Assembly (NCBI GenBank): GCA_000435835.1
Contig: FR883405.1
Span: 42,274-106,273, forward strand
DNA length: 64,000 nucleotides
From: Clostridium sp. CAG:221
Lineage (GTDB): Bacteria > Bacillota > Clostridia > Clostridiales > Clostridiaceae
Direction of reading: 5' to 3'
Position numbers and translations under genes: made by a program. Numbering within the stretch: position 1 is the stretch's first letter; every line of letters begins with the position of its first letter. Below the pieces are notes generated by a model that saw only the letters and a program-made list of their open reading frames with translations, had not been told where the DNA came from and made no database searches. Of this stretch, positions 19,993 through 28,715 are shown piece after piece.

Positions 19993-20239
19993 ATATAACT
20001 CTATGTTTAAGATATATGTTGATATTTGATTAAAATCTTGAAAAAGAGTTAATGGTAAATAATGTTTAATATTTACTGTTATTTGTATATAATTAAATAA
20101 GAAAGTAATTCGTAGTCGTTATATAAGACGAAGTGGTTTAATTTTAAAATTACTCGATAAATAGGAATTTATAGAGACATTATTTTAACAATAATTGGCT
20201 AAAAAATAAGTAGTATGCAATACATTAAGGAGAGAGTTT

Positions 20240-20692
20240 ATGAGTAAAGAATTAAAATTAAGGAAGATTGATGAAAGTAATTTTATTGAATGTTTTAATT
20301 TAAGTCTTGGTGAAGGACAAGATAGATTTGTATCACATCCTATCCGTAGTTTAGCACAAGCATATGTATATTATAATCAATGTACACCATTTGGAATTTA
20401 TAGCAATGATACTATTGTAGGCTATGTTATGGTTATTTATGATTACGACGAAGAAACATATAATATTTGGCATATGATGATTGATGAAAAATATCAAGGA
20501 AAAGGATATGGAAGTATAGCAATAAAGTTATGCATAGATTATATAAAATCAAAACCATTTGGGTCATCAAATGATGTTATATTAACATGCAATATAGATA
20601 ATTCAATTGCAATTCATATTTATGAAAAGATAGGTTTCAAAGATACAGGTGAACGTGATGATAATGAGTTGGTAATGAAGTTAGTAGTTTAA
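20240..20692 (+). CDS. GNAT-family N-acetyltransferase (spermidine acetyltransferase-like)
   Basis: 150 residues with the acetyl-CoA loop QGKGYGSIAI (about 94-103) and the terminal YEKIGF segment. The overall pattern, with an HMMIDEKYQGKGYG core, resembles the BltD/PaiA type of polyamine acetyltransferases, but the acceptor cannot be fixed. TAAGGAGAG precedes the ATG. Monocistronic. Confidence 0.8.
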   Translation: MSKELKLRKIDESNFIECFNLSLGEGQDRFVSHPIRSLAQAYVYYNQCTPFGIYSNDTIVGYVMVIYDYDEETYNIWHMMIDEKYQGKGYGSIAIKLCIDYIKSKPFGSSNDVILTCNIDNSIAIHIYEKIGFKDTGERDDNELVMKLVV

Positions 20693-20802
20693 TTTATATA
20701 TCAGTATTTATTAAAATAAACTGATGTGTGAGAGGTTATAACTGCTCTAAAATTCCAATTTGTTGAGGAGTTATACGGAACAATTTTAATAAATAACGAA
20801 CT

Positions 20803-20836
20803 AAAAGGACCAACAATTTAGTCGGTCCTTTTTAAA
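20803..20836 (+). terminator. Intrinsic terminator
   Basis: 9-bp stem (AAAAGGACC and complement), 12-base loop and T-run, about 110 bases after the acetyltransferase gene. Confidence 0.7.
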
Positions 20837-20924
20837 TATCTAATTTTCAACATTATTCTTAAACATAGCGTTATATAATTAAAAGAAATAAAGTATAGAA
20901 AGTTATAATGAGAGGAATTTTTAA

Positions 20925-21347
20925 ATGAGCATTATTAAAAAAATAAAAAATGTATTATATGTGGCTGTGCCAATTGGATTATTTGCTTTTGGACAATATT
21001 TAAATGGTCAAGCTAATCATTGTAAGATTATTTCATCTGTGGAAGTAGAGGCAGTTGTGACAGATAGTTATGCCAAAAAAGAATATGAAGAATATCATAA
21101 GAAAGGTAAGACATTAAAGCGAGAACTAACTAGATATTATATAGATGTAAATTATGAGAATTATCAAAGTACCTTTAGTACTCTTAGCGAGGTAAAAAGC
21201 AGCAAAGAATCTAGAAATGCAGAAAAAGGTAGTAAAGTAAAGGCTTATTTAATGACGGTTGAATATAAGGGAAAGGAATATATATATTTAGATGACGATA
21301 CTAGTGTTTCTAATAGCGATATTATGTATATAAAAAGTTTAGAGTAG
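20925..21347 (+). CDS. Hypothetical membrane-anchored protein
   Basis: 140 residues: a hydrophobic segment near 10-28 and then a charged, beta-rich domain (EAVVTDSYAKKEYEEY...KVKAYLMTVEYKGKEY) that may resemble DUF3592-type domains. No catalytic motif is seen and I do not recognise the family. GAGAGGA stands upstream of the ATG. It is followed by tRNA-Gln. Confidence 0.6.
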   Translation: MSIIKKIKNVLYVAVPIGLFAFGQYLNGQANHCKIISSVEVEAVVTDSYAKKEYEEYHKKGKTLKRELTRYYIDVNYENYQSTFSTLSEVKSSKESRNAEKGSKVKAYLMTVEYKGKEYIYLDDDTSVSNSDIMYIKSLE

Positions 21348-21437
21348 TATTGAAATTAGTGAGAATAATAGTAAGACATATATAATTAAATTTAACCTAA
21401 TAATGAATATAGGATAGATGAAAATCTTCAAAACATA

Positions 21438-21466
21438 TTTACAAAATGTAAAAAATGTATTATTAT
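21438..21466 (+). promoter_or_regulatory. Promoter of tRNA-Gln
   Basis: TTTACA, 17 bases, TATTAT; the predicted start is about 35 bases before the mature tRNA end. Confidence 0.55.
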
Positions 21467-21506
21467 GGAATAGTGATGAGCAGTAAGGTTTGCTTGTTAA
21501 AAATAG

Positions 21507-21580
21507 AGGGGCATCGTTCAACGGTAGGACAACGGATTCTGACTCCGTCAATGTTGGTTCGATTCCGACTGCCCCCGCCA
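21507..21580 (+). tRNA. tRNA-Gln (anticodon CTG)
   Basis: Cloverleaf is readable: D stem GTTC/GGAC, anticodon stem ACGGA/TCCGT with loop TTCTGAC, T stem GTTGG/CCGAC with TTCGATT loop, and encoded CCA at 21578-21580. Anticodon CTG reads CAG. The first acceptor pair is A-C, leaving six pairs; weak first pairs are usual in glutamine tRNAs. Confidence 0.93.
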
Positions 21581-21592
21581 AGAACTTATATT

Positions 21593-21638
21593 AAAAAAGA
21601 TGGTAAAGCTTTTTATTAAAGTTTTTCCATCTTTTTTT
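21593..21638. terminator. Terminator after tRNA-Gln
   Basis: 11-bp stem (AAAAAAGATGG and complement) with an internal AT-rich loop and an eight-T tail; its A-rich left arm could also serve the converging PHP gene. Confidence 0.75.
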
Positions 21639-21675
21639 ATTTATATAATTAAGTAAAGAGGATATTGTCAAATTA

Positions 21676-22404
21676 TTATAAATCTGACAATCTACCTTTA
21701 GACTTAAGGTGTGCTATTAATTTTTCAGGATCATTCATCACCAGTTCTTTTGGCATTTGTATTTCTTCTAAAAGCTCAATTCCTTTATTAAATACACCTA
21801 TGCATGTGTTTATATGAGAATCAGAAGTTAAAATAACCTTTGTTCCTATTTCTCTGCAAAGAAGGGCAACTTTCTTACAGTTTACATCACTACCAACTCT
21901 TGATGAACCAAGTAATGAACTATTATTTATCTCAATCATAATATTCTTTTCTTTAGCTTTTTTTACTATGGCTTCGTAATCTAGCTCATAATTAGGATTT
22001 CCTAGATGTCCTAGAATTTCTACTTTATCATATTTATCCATAACATTTAATATGGCTGCTGTATTTTCTTCCTTTGATTTAGGTTTGAACACAGGTTCAT
22101 GGAATGAAGCAATCATATAATCAAGATTTCTTGATGATTCATCTGTCATATCTAATGAACCGTCAATGTCTAGTATATTGGCTTCACAACCTCTTAAGAT
22201 GGTAACTCCATTTATAACTCTAGGTACAACCTTCATATTACCAAAGTACCAATAATGTGGAGCACCAGGCATAGTAGGTGCGTGTTCTGAAGTACCTAAA
22301 ATTTTTATTCCTTTTTCTGCACAATAATTTATATTTTCTAATAGCGTTGAGTATGCATGCCCACTAACTATACTATGGGTATGTAAGTCTGATAAATATT
22401 TCAT
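21676..22404 (-). CDS. PHP-domain phosphatase (YcdX-like)
   Basis: 242 residues with PHP metal-binding motifs in order: DLHTHS at the N-terminus, TSEHAP, Glu in RGCEANILD, SFHEP, the central GHLGNP, and the final SDSH. This is the compact trinuclear-zinc YcdX type, which hydrolyses phosphate esters; the physiological substrate is unknown. TAAGGAG precedes the ATG. Single gene. Confidence 0.9.
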   Translation of the reverse strand: MKYLSDLHTHSIVSGHAYSTLLENINYCAEKGIKILGTSEHAPTMPGAPHYWYFGNMKVVPRVINGVTILRGCEANILDIDGSLDMTDESSRNLDYMIASFHEPVFKPKSKEENTAAILNVMDKYDKVEILGHLGNPNYELDYEAIVKKAKEKNIMIEINNSSLLGSSRVGSDVNCKKVALLCREIGTKVILTSDSHINTCIGVFNKGIELLEEIQMPKELVMNDPEKLIAHLKSKGRLSDL

Positions 22405-22534
22405 ATAATTCTCCTTAAAATACTAAATTTATTAATATCCTTATATAACTTAGTATATTTCGAAAAGAAAGTTTAATCAACTATATGAAAGGATAACTTA
22501 AAGTATTTAAAGAAAATTTAATGAAAAATATTAA

Positions 22535-23197
22535 TTATACGCGTAAAGCAGGTAGAAATATAGTTTCTCCTAAAGGAAGCATATCATTTGGAAGCTCATT
22601 TAAATCGATGATAAAATTCATAAAATTATCTATATCATAATTTTTATAATAAGTATCTCTTATTTTATACCAAGAATCACCGTCTTTAATTTTGTATAAA
22701 GTACCACTTACAAAAGTACTTTCAGGTATCTTTAAGGTATCTCCAATGGTTAGTTCTTCAGGATTGGTAATATTATTAATAAGAGTAACCAAATTAATGC
22801 TGGAGTTTAAATTGCAATATTTTTTATATTTACTGCAAATAGAAGTTAATGTATCACCTTCTTTAATTGTATAGTTTACACAACTAAGTGATGAGGCAAA
22901 ATCATTTAATGAAAGATAAGTCATATTATATGTTACTGTTGATGCTGAAGAACCAGTGGTGTCTGTTGTAGAACTAGTGGTGTTTGAATTAGTCTTTCTA
23001 CTGCTGCTATCATTTGTAGAATTGTTAGAATTTGAATTGTTATTGGAATCATTAGTATCAGTTTCTTTATTTTCAATATTGATAGTAGATGAAGTATTTT
23101 TTGTAAGAGGTTTATCAGTATAGATAAAATAAAGAAATGCAGGTATGCTTATTACTAAAATTAAAACAATTCCAATTAGTATTTTAGTATGTTTCAT
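22535..23197 (-). CDS. Membrane-anchored protein with two LysM domains
   Basis: 220 residues from ATG 23197, chosen for the AAGGAGGT site upstream; a TTG six codons earlier has none. One membrane helix (5-27), a Ser/Asn/Thr linker (about 35-90), then two LysM-like modules at 109-158 (YTIKEGDTLTSIC) and 168-216 (YKIKDGDSWYKI). LysM modules bind N-acetylglucosamine polymers, so the protein probably contacts peptidoglycan from the outer face of the membrane. There is no hydrolase domain. Confidence 0.85.
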   Translation of the reverse strand: MKHTKILIGIVLILVISIPAFLYFIYTDKPLTKNTSSTINIENKETDTNDSNNNSNSNNSTNDSSSRKTNSNTTSSTTDTTGSSASTVTYNMTYLSLNDFASSLSCVNYTIKEGDTLTSICSKYKKYCNLNSSINLVTLINNITNPEELTIGDTLKIPESTFVSGTLYKIKDGDSWYKIRDTYYKNYDIDNFMNFIIDLNELPNDMLPLGETIFLPALRV

Positions 23198-23333
23198 TTT
23201 TTCTACCTCCTTCAATAAATTTATCTACAAGTATAGCCCAAATTTTTTTAAAATATTCATGGAAAATATTTATTTTAATTAATATGAATTGTATAGTGGA
23301 GAATTGGTTAAACATTAAAATAGAAGGAAATAT

Positions 23334-23362
23334 TTGCAAAAAATATATAAAAGTGATAATAT
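23334..23362 (+). promoter_or_regulatory. Promoter of thrS
   Basis: TTGCAA, 17 bases, TAATAT; transcription would start near 23369, giving a leader of about 610 bases before thrS. Confidence 0.6.
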
Positions 23363-23429
23363 TATATTATAAAAAATTAATTTATGAGAATAATATATAA
23401 AAGAGTTATATAATAAATAGTGCGATGAA

Positions 23430-23660
23430 AAGGAAGAGTATTATAAAAATACAGTTTACAGAGAGGAAATGAATCAGCTGAGATCATTTCTAAATATGAT
23501 TTATAAGAAGACTACCCTTGAGCTATGGTTTAGTATCGTAAGAGAAATGCCATCGGTAATGCCGTTATTAAGAAATAAGATAAATTAAATTTTAATTTAA
23601 TTTGGGTGGAACCACGGATATAAGCATTCGTCCCATTTGTTTGGGATGGATGTTTTTTTT
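23430..23660 (+). promoter_or_regulatory. T-box riboswitch of thrS
   Basis: The T-box core GGGTGGAACCACGG is at 23604-23617. It is followed by a terminator hairpin (23625-23635 with 23642-23652, G-U pairs allowed) and eight T. Upstream there is a stem-I-like region, with a candidate ACC threonine specifier at 23514-23516. Uncharged tRNA-Thr should favour the antiterminator and allow thrS expression. The specifier is read by eye and less sure than the T-box itself. Confidence 0.9.
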
Positions 23661-23763
23661 AACGCTTAGGAAATTATAAAATTTTTAGTATAGGGAATAC
23701 AAATAAATTAGCCATTTCTTATATACAGTGTTACTAATGCGTTAAAAAGAAAATTATAGTGCC

Positions 23764-23837
23764 CCAAAAGAACCTTAAAAGAAAAATAAATTAATTAAAT
23801 TTTTGTAAGGACCTATTTTTCTTTTAGAACCTTTTGG
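23764..23837 (+). promoter_or_regulatory. Second hairpin in the thrS leader
   Basis: Arms CCAAAAG/CTTTTGG (23764-23770, 23831-23837) enclose TAAAAGAAAAAT/ATTTTTCTTTTA (23776-23787, 23815-23826). It has no T-run, so it is not an ordinary terminator. It lies about 100 bases beyond the T-box terminator. Confidence 0.5.
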
Positions 23838-23866
23838 TTGGCTAACAAGAGAAGGGGAAAAAAGTT

Positions 23867-23965
23867 ATGACGGAAATTCATATTAATATAAAAGACAATA
23901 TATTAAAAGAGAAATTTGTAAAAAGAAAGGAAGTGAAAAATAATAGTTATCATTATTTACGGTAG
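23867..23965 (+). CDS. Possible 32-residue leader peptide upstream of thrS
   Basis: ATG 23867 is preceded by GAAGGGG, and the frame runs 32 codons (MTEIHINIKDNILKEKFVKR...) to TAG, 14 bases before the thrS start. It holds only one Thr codon, so it is not a classical attenuator peptide. It may couple translation to thrS, whose own ATG lacks a clear ribosome site, or be chance. Confidence 0.35.
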   Translation: MTEIHINIKDNILKEKFVKRKEVKNNSYHYLR

Positions 23966-23979
23966 CTATTATATAGATT

Positions 23980-25884
23980 ATGATAAAAGTAAAATTAATG
24001 GATGGAAGTATGAAAGAAATAGAGGATGGTAGCAATGGTTATTCTCTAGCCACATCAATAAGTAGAAAATTAGCTAAGGAAGCTGTAGCAGCAAAGGTTA
24101 ATGGCAAGTTAGTAGATTTAAGTCATGAGCTTAAGGAAAGTGATCAGGTGGAAATAATTACTGTAGACAGTGAAGAGGGGATAGAAATAATTAGACACTC
24201 TACTGCCCATGTAATGGCTCAAGCAGTAAAAAGGATTTATGGGAATGTGAAACTTGCCATAGGACCTACTGTTAAGAATGGATTTTATTATGATTTTGAT
24301 TTAGATACACCACTTACACATGGCGATATTGAAAAAATAGAAGAGGAAATGAATAAAATTATAAATGAGGATTTAAAGTTTAAGAGAAAAGATGTATCAA
24401 GGGAAGAAGCCTTAAAGCTTATGAGTGAAAAAGGTGAGGATTATAAGGTTCAGCTAATTAATGATCTTGATGAAAGTGAAAATATTTCCTTATATGAGCA
24501 AGGAGATTTTACAGATCTTTGTAGAGGACCACATATTCCATCTACCAAATTTATTAAAGCTTTTAAGCTTACTTCTGTTGCAGGAGCATATTGGAGAGGC
24601 AGTGAAAAGAACAAGATGCTTCAAAGAATTTATGGGGTGGCCTTTGCCACTAAAAAGGAATTAGATAAGTATTTAAATATGATAGAAGAGGCTAAAAAAA
24701 GAGACCATAGAAAGCTTGGCAGGGAACTTAGACTTTTTGAAATCATGGATGAAGGACCAGGATTCCCATTTTTCCTTCCTAAGGGAGTAGTTCTTAAAAA
24801 TATTCTTATAGATTACTGGAGAAAGCTTCATAATAAAGCAGGATATGTGGAAATAGAAACTCCTATAATGCTTAATAAAGAACTTTGGATTAGATCAGGA
24901 CATTGGGATCATTATAAGGAAAATATGTATACATCAATGATTGATGATAAAGAGTTTGCTTTAAAACCAATGAATTGCCCAGGAGGAATGCTTGTTTATA
25001 AGAGCGAAGGACATTCATACAGAGATTTACCACTTAGGGTAGGAGAACTTGGAAGAGTTCATAGACATGAGCTTTCAGGAGCATTGCACGGGCTTATGAG
25101 AGTAAGAGCTTTTACTCAAGATGATGCACATATTTTTATGTTACCTGAACAAATAAAATCTGAAATTCTTGGAGTAATAAAGCTTATTGATGAAGTCTAT
25201 GGCACATTAGGATTTAAATATAATATAGAGCTTTCAACAAGACCAGAAGATTCTATGGGAAGTGATGAAGAATGGACTATGGCAGAAAGTTCATTAAAAG
25301 AAGCTTTAGATGAAGGTGGACTAAATTATAAGATTAATGAAGGAGACGGAGCCTTTTATGGACCTAAGATAGACTTTCATATTGAAGATAGCTTAGGCAG
25401 AAGCTGGCAATGTGGAACTATTCAGCTTGATTTCCAATTACCACAAAGATTTGAACTTGAATATATAGGCAGTGATGGAGAAAAGCATAGACCAATAGTT
25501 ATCCATAGAGTAATCTTTGGAAGTATTGAAAGATTTATTGGTATATTAATTGAACACTTTGCTGGAAAATTCCCAGTATGGCTTGCACCAGTACAAGTAA
25601 AGGTTCTGCCAATTTCTGATAACTTTGTAGAATATGGCAGTGAAGTTATTGGTAAATTAAGAGAAGCTGGCATAAGATGTGAAATAGATAATAGAAGTGA
25701 AAAAATAGGCTATAAGATTAGAGAAGCAAGAAATGAAAGAGTTCCATACATGATTATAGTAGGGGAACAAGAAAAAACTCATGGCAATATTTCCTTAAGA
25801 AGCAGAGAAGGCGGAGATGAAGGAAGCACATCATTGGAAGAATTCATTGCAAGGGTGCAAAAAGAAGAAAAGGAAAAGAAATAA
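23980..25884 (+). CDS. thrS: Threonyl-tRNA synthetase
   Basis: 634 residues, normal for ThrRS: TGS domain (1-62), editing domain with HSTAHVMAQA, class II catalytic core with the zinc-binding Cys in MNCPGGM and the MRVRAFTQDDAH motif 2 region, and a C-terminal anticodon-binding domain (about 535-634). It charges tRNA-Thr in the cytosol. The start is set by the family's conserved MIKVKLxDGS beginning; unusually, no ribosome site is visible before it. Expression is controlled by the T-box leader. Confidence 0.97.
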   Translation: MIKVKLMDGSMKEIEDGSNGYSLATSISRKLAKEAVAAKVNGKLVDLSHELKESDQVEIITVDSEEGIEIIRHSTAHVMAQAVKRIYGNVKLAIGPTVKNGFYYDFDLDTPLTHGDIEKIEEEMNKIINEDLKFKRKDVSREEALKLMSEKGEDYKVQLINDLDESENISLYEQGDFTDLCRGPHIPSTKFIKAFKLTSVAGAYWRGSEKNKMLQRIYGVAFATKKELDKYLNMIEEAKKRDHRKLGRELRLFEIMDEGPGFPFFLPKGVVLKNILIDYWRKLHNKAGYVEIETPIMLNKELWIRSGHWDHYKENMYTSMIDDKEFALKPMNCPGGMLVYKSEGHSYRDLPLRVGELGRVHRHELSGALHGLMRVRAFTQDDAHIFMLPEQIKSEILGVIKLIDEVYGTLGFKYNIELSTRPEDSMGSDEEWTMAESSLKEALDEGGLNYKINEGDGAFYGPKIDFHIEDSLGRSWQCGTIQLDFQLPQRFELEYIGSDGEKHRPIVIHRVIFGSIERFIGILIEHFAGKFPVWLAPVQVKVLPISDNFVEYGSEVIGKLREAGIRCEIDNRSEKIGYKIREARNERVPYMIIVGEQEKTHGNISLRSREGGDEGSTSLEEFIARVQKEEKEKK

Positions 25885-25895
25885 TAAGAAACTCA

Positions 25896-25934
25896 TAGCA
25901 GGGTACTTGATAAACTTAGGTATCCTGCCTTTTA
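25896..25934 (+). terminator. Intrinsic terminator of thrS
   Basis: 9-bp stem GCAGGGTAC/GTATCCTGC with one G-U pair, 13-base loop, then CTTTT. Confidence 0.75.
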
Positions 25935-25988
25935 TCTATATATGATATAATGAAGAAAATGAAGATAATAAAAATAGGGGGCATTTTT

Positions 25989-26996
25989 ATGAAGGTTGTT
26001 GATATGCACTGTGATACTATAGGAGCAATATTTGAAAAAAGGAATAAGGGGATAGCCTGTAATTTAAGGAAGAATGATTTACACCTTGATGTAAATAAAA
26101 TGGAACAGGGAAATTATCTTATGCAGAATTTTGCCATGTTTATTGATCTTAAAAGATATAAAAATCCTTATAAAACATTATTGGGTATGATAGAGTGCTA
26201 TGATAAGGAAATAGAAGATAATAAAGATAAGCTTGCTAAAGTTTTAAAATATGAAGATATTGTAGAAAATGAAGCCAATGGGAAAATATCAAGCCTTTTA
26301 ACTTTAGAAGAAGGTGGAGCATTAGAAGGGAGCTTAGAAAATTTACAGCATATATATAAGAGAGGTATTAGAATGATTACTCTTAATTGGAACTATCCCA
26401 ATGGAGTAGGGCACCCTAATGTAAAAATTAATGTTGATAAAAATGGAAAGATAATTGAAAAGCCTGATTTTACTAAGGCAGATAAGAATAATGGTCTTAC
26501 ACCATGGGGATTTGAACTATTAGAAGCCATGGAGTATTTAGGAATAATACCTGATGTATCACATTTATCAGATGCAGGTTTTTATGATGTATTAAAGCAT
26601 AGCAAAAAGCCTTTTGTAGCAAGTCATAGTAATGCAAGAAGCATTTGCAATCATGTAAGAAATATGGATGATGAAATGATTAAGCTACTGGCTAATAAAG
26701 GTGGAGTCATGGGAATAAACTTTTGTGCTGCATTTATATCACCAGCAACTAATGGACATGTTTTTGGAACTATAAGTGATACCATTGAACATATAAAATA
26801 CATAAGAAATATTGCTGGAATTGATTGTATTGGTTTAGGTTCTGATTATGATGGTATACCAGGAAATATTGAAATGAAAGACTGCTCATATATGCCTAGG
26901 TTGGCTCATGAGTTATTAAAGAATAAATTTACTTATGATGAAGTGGAAAAGATATTTTCTAAAAATGTATTAAGGCTTTATAAAGAATTATTATAA
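25989..26996 (+). CDS. Membrane dipeptidase family (M19) peptidase
   Basis: 335 residues from ATG 25989 (AGGGGG upstream); a longer frame starts 13 codons earlier without a site. M19 zinc ligands H7 and D9 in DMHCDT, bridging E108 in LEEGG, and later His residues in DVSHLSD and ASHSNAR, plus GSDYDGI. The bacterial members are cytosolic enzymes cleaving dipeptides, including those with D-residues. The LURP-one gene follows after 14 bases and is likely co-transcribed. Confidence 0.92.
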   Translation: MKVVDMHCDTIGAIFEKRNKGIACNLRKNDLHLDVNKMEQGNYLMQNFAMFIDLKRYKNPYKTLLGMIECYDKEIEDNKDKLAKVLKYEDIVENEANGKISSLLTLEEGGALEGSLENLQHIYKRGIRMITLNWNYPNGVGHPNVKINVDKNGKIIEKPDFTKADKNNGLTPWGFELLEAMEYLGIIPDVSHLSDAGFYDVLKHSKKPFVASHSNARSICNHVRNMDDEMIKLLANKGGVMGINFCAAFISPATNGHVFGTISDTIEHIKYIRNIAGIDCIGLGSDYDGIPGNIEMKDCSYMPRLAHELLKNKFTYDEVEKIFSKNVLRLYKELL

Positions 26997-27010
26997 TTTA
27001 GGAGAATTTT

Positions 27011-27490
27011 ATGAGATATTACATGAAATCAAAGTTATTTAAAATCAAAGAGGATTTTTGGGTTACTGATGGAAGTGGTAATAAGTGCTTTTTTGTAGAT
27101 AAGGAGTTTTTTACTTTTGGTCTTCAATTTAAGGTTGAACAAAATAATATGATAAGATATAGAGTACGAGAAAAGCTTTTTAAGTTTTTACCAAGCTATG
27201 AAGTATTTAATGAAAATAATGATTTAATTGCCAGAGTACGAAAAAACTTCACATTTTTTAGGGATAGTATAGAAGTGGAGAGTAAGTATGGTGACTTTCA
27301 AATAGAAGGAGATTTCTTTGATTTTAACTATAGAATTATTGCTGGAGGTAGAGTTATAGCAGAAATAAATAAGGAGATACTAGCCTTTACTGATAATTAT
27401 TATGTAGATATTAATTATGATAATGAAGCATTTATCATAGCTTTAGTGGTAATTATTGATGATATAATTGATAAACAGAGAAATCATTGA
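27011..27490 (+). CDS. LURP-one-related (tubby-like) family protein, YxjI type
   Basis: 159 residues with the repeating beta-strand pattern of the LOR fold (KLFKIKEDFWVTDGSGNKCFFVD, then FEVFN-like and FRDSIEVESKYGDFQIEG units) and a hydrophobic C-terminal helix, as in Bacillus YxjI. The function of bacterial members is not known. TAGGAG precedes the ATG; the gene follows the dipeptidase closely. Confidence 0.8.
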   Translation: MRYYMKSKLFKIKEDFWVTDGSGNKCFFVDKEFFTFGLQFKVEQNNMIRYRVREKLFKFLPSYEVFNENNDLIARVRKNFTFFRDSIEVESKYGDFQIEGDFFDFNYRIIAGGRVIAEINKEILAFTDNYYVDINYDNEAFIIALVVIIDDIIDKQRNH

Positions 27491-27502
27491 TAATAAAATA
27501 TA

Positions 27503-27575
27503 ATGAGACATATGAGGCTTTCATCACTTTAATATAGAAAGGGGAGTACGAAAGCAACATATGTCTCATATTTTT
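27503..27575 (+). terminator. Extended hairpin, probable terminator
   Basis: Outer perfect 12-bp stem (ATGAGACATATG and complement; 27503-27514, 27558-27569), inner 6-bp stem GCTTTC/GAAAGC, and a 27-base loop with a possible third helix; then ATTTTTC. It is larger than a normal terminator. Confidence 0.55.
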
Positions 27576-27665
27576 CATTTGCAAAAAAATATATAAATTA
27601 AGGGAACATTAATGTGAGCTTATTGGAGTGAAGTGGTGAAAGAGTAATTTAATGCCCCTTGTCAT

Positions 27666-28130
27666 TTATACCAAAATATTACCATTGCTATCTTCAGTCT
27701 TGCATAATGCAAGTATAAATTCAATAAAAGCAATTATGGCAGGAATACATGTCCAAGAAAATAATAAATATAATATTCCAGCGGCAATTTTTCCTGCATA
27801 AAATTTATGAGCGCCAATCCATCCTAGCAAAAGGGCAAGGACACAATAAATAACCTTATTTACTGCTTTTTTATTATTGGCTACATATACAGGACTACCT
27901 GTTGGTGAATTATTATTGACATTAATGTCTATTTTTTGGTCGGTGGCATTATTCTTTTTTTTAGTTGTATTTATTTTATTGACTACTATACAGCCTTCAG
28001 ATTCATAAATTTCCACTTCATCATTTATGTCAGGCGAAAAATTACAAAAAGATTTATTAACCTTTTTAATACTACCATCATCAAGGCCGATAAAAATCAA
28101 GTCATCTTCAATTTTAATAATCTTTGCCAA
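27666..28130 (-). CDS. TM2-domain membrane protein
   Basis: 154 residues if TTG 28130 is the start (AGAGGTG nine bases upstream; the GTG at 28142 lies inside that site). A beta-rich N-terminal part (1-55), a polar linker, then a TM2 domain (about 92-150: two membrane helices, GWIGAHKFYAGK motif and C-terminal CKTED). TM2 proteins are common small membrane proteins of unclear role. Confidence 0.8.
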   Translation of the reverse strand: MAKIIKIEDDLIFIGLDDGSIKKVNKSFCNFSPDINDEVEIYESEGCIVVNKINTTKKKNNATDQKIDINVNNNSPTGSPVYVANNKKAVNKVIYCVLALLLGWIGAHKFYAGKIAAGILYLLFSWTCIPAIIAFIEFILALCKTEDSNGNILV

Positions 28131-28300
28131 TGAAATAGGCACCTCTTTTTTATTATTTATACTTTATTAAAGTATATGTATACAATTTGATAATAATACA
28201 TTTTGCTTAAATAATAGAAAATATTGCTGTATAGACCTTATGGGAGTATAATTATATTAATATATTGACGTGAATTTATAGTGACTTTTAGGAGGAGAAT

Positions 28301-28585
28301 ATGGAAATGGAGAATAATAGTTTAGAAGAAGAGGTAAAGGAAGAACTTATAGATGAGGAAACTGAAAAACTACTTTGTAGACTAGATAAGAAAATAAAAA
28401 TCTGTAATATTGTAACAATTATTTCTACAGTAGTTTTATTATACTCTGTTTATCATATACGCAGATATGGAACTGATTTGTTAAATGCAGGATCATTTAT
28501 ATGTAGTCTTATTTTAGCACTGGGCTCTTATGCTGATGAGCATAGATTTACAGATTATATCTTAGAAATGGAAAATGAAGAATAA
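28301..28585 (+). CDS. Small two-helix membrane protein
   Basis: 94 residues: an acidic N-terminus (EEEVKEELIDEETEKLL), two hydrophobic segments (about 35-52 and 60-78) and an acidic tail. I do not recognise the family. AGGAGGAG gives a clear start. It is followed by a terminator, so it is transcribed alone. Confidence 0.6.
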   Translation: MEMENNSLEEEVKEELIDEETEKLLCRLDKKIKICNIVTIISTVVLLYSVYHIRRYGTDLLNAGSFICSLILALGSYADEHRFTDYILEMENEE

Positions 28586-28625
28586 CAAAATTAAAAGTGA
28601 AAAATTAAAATGAAAAATTAAGGAG

Positions 28626-28657
28626 GAAACTTTCTTTAGGGGAAAGTTTCTTTTTTT
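28626..28657 (+). terminator. Intrinsic terminator
   Basis: 9-bp stem GAAACTTTC/GAAAGTTTC with a 7-base loop and seven T. Confidence 0.8.
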
Positions 28658-28715
28658 ATATTACTTATTTTTTTAATGATATAATATAATTACAAATGGA
28701 AATTTAAGGAGAATT

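Noticed and set aside
21339..21581. 80-residue minus-strand frame beginning MAGAVGIEPTLTESESVVL
   Set aside because: It is the antisense of tRNA-Gln and its flank, a well-known type of false protein prediction.
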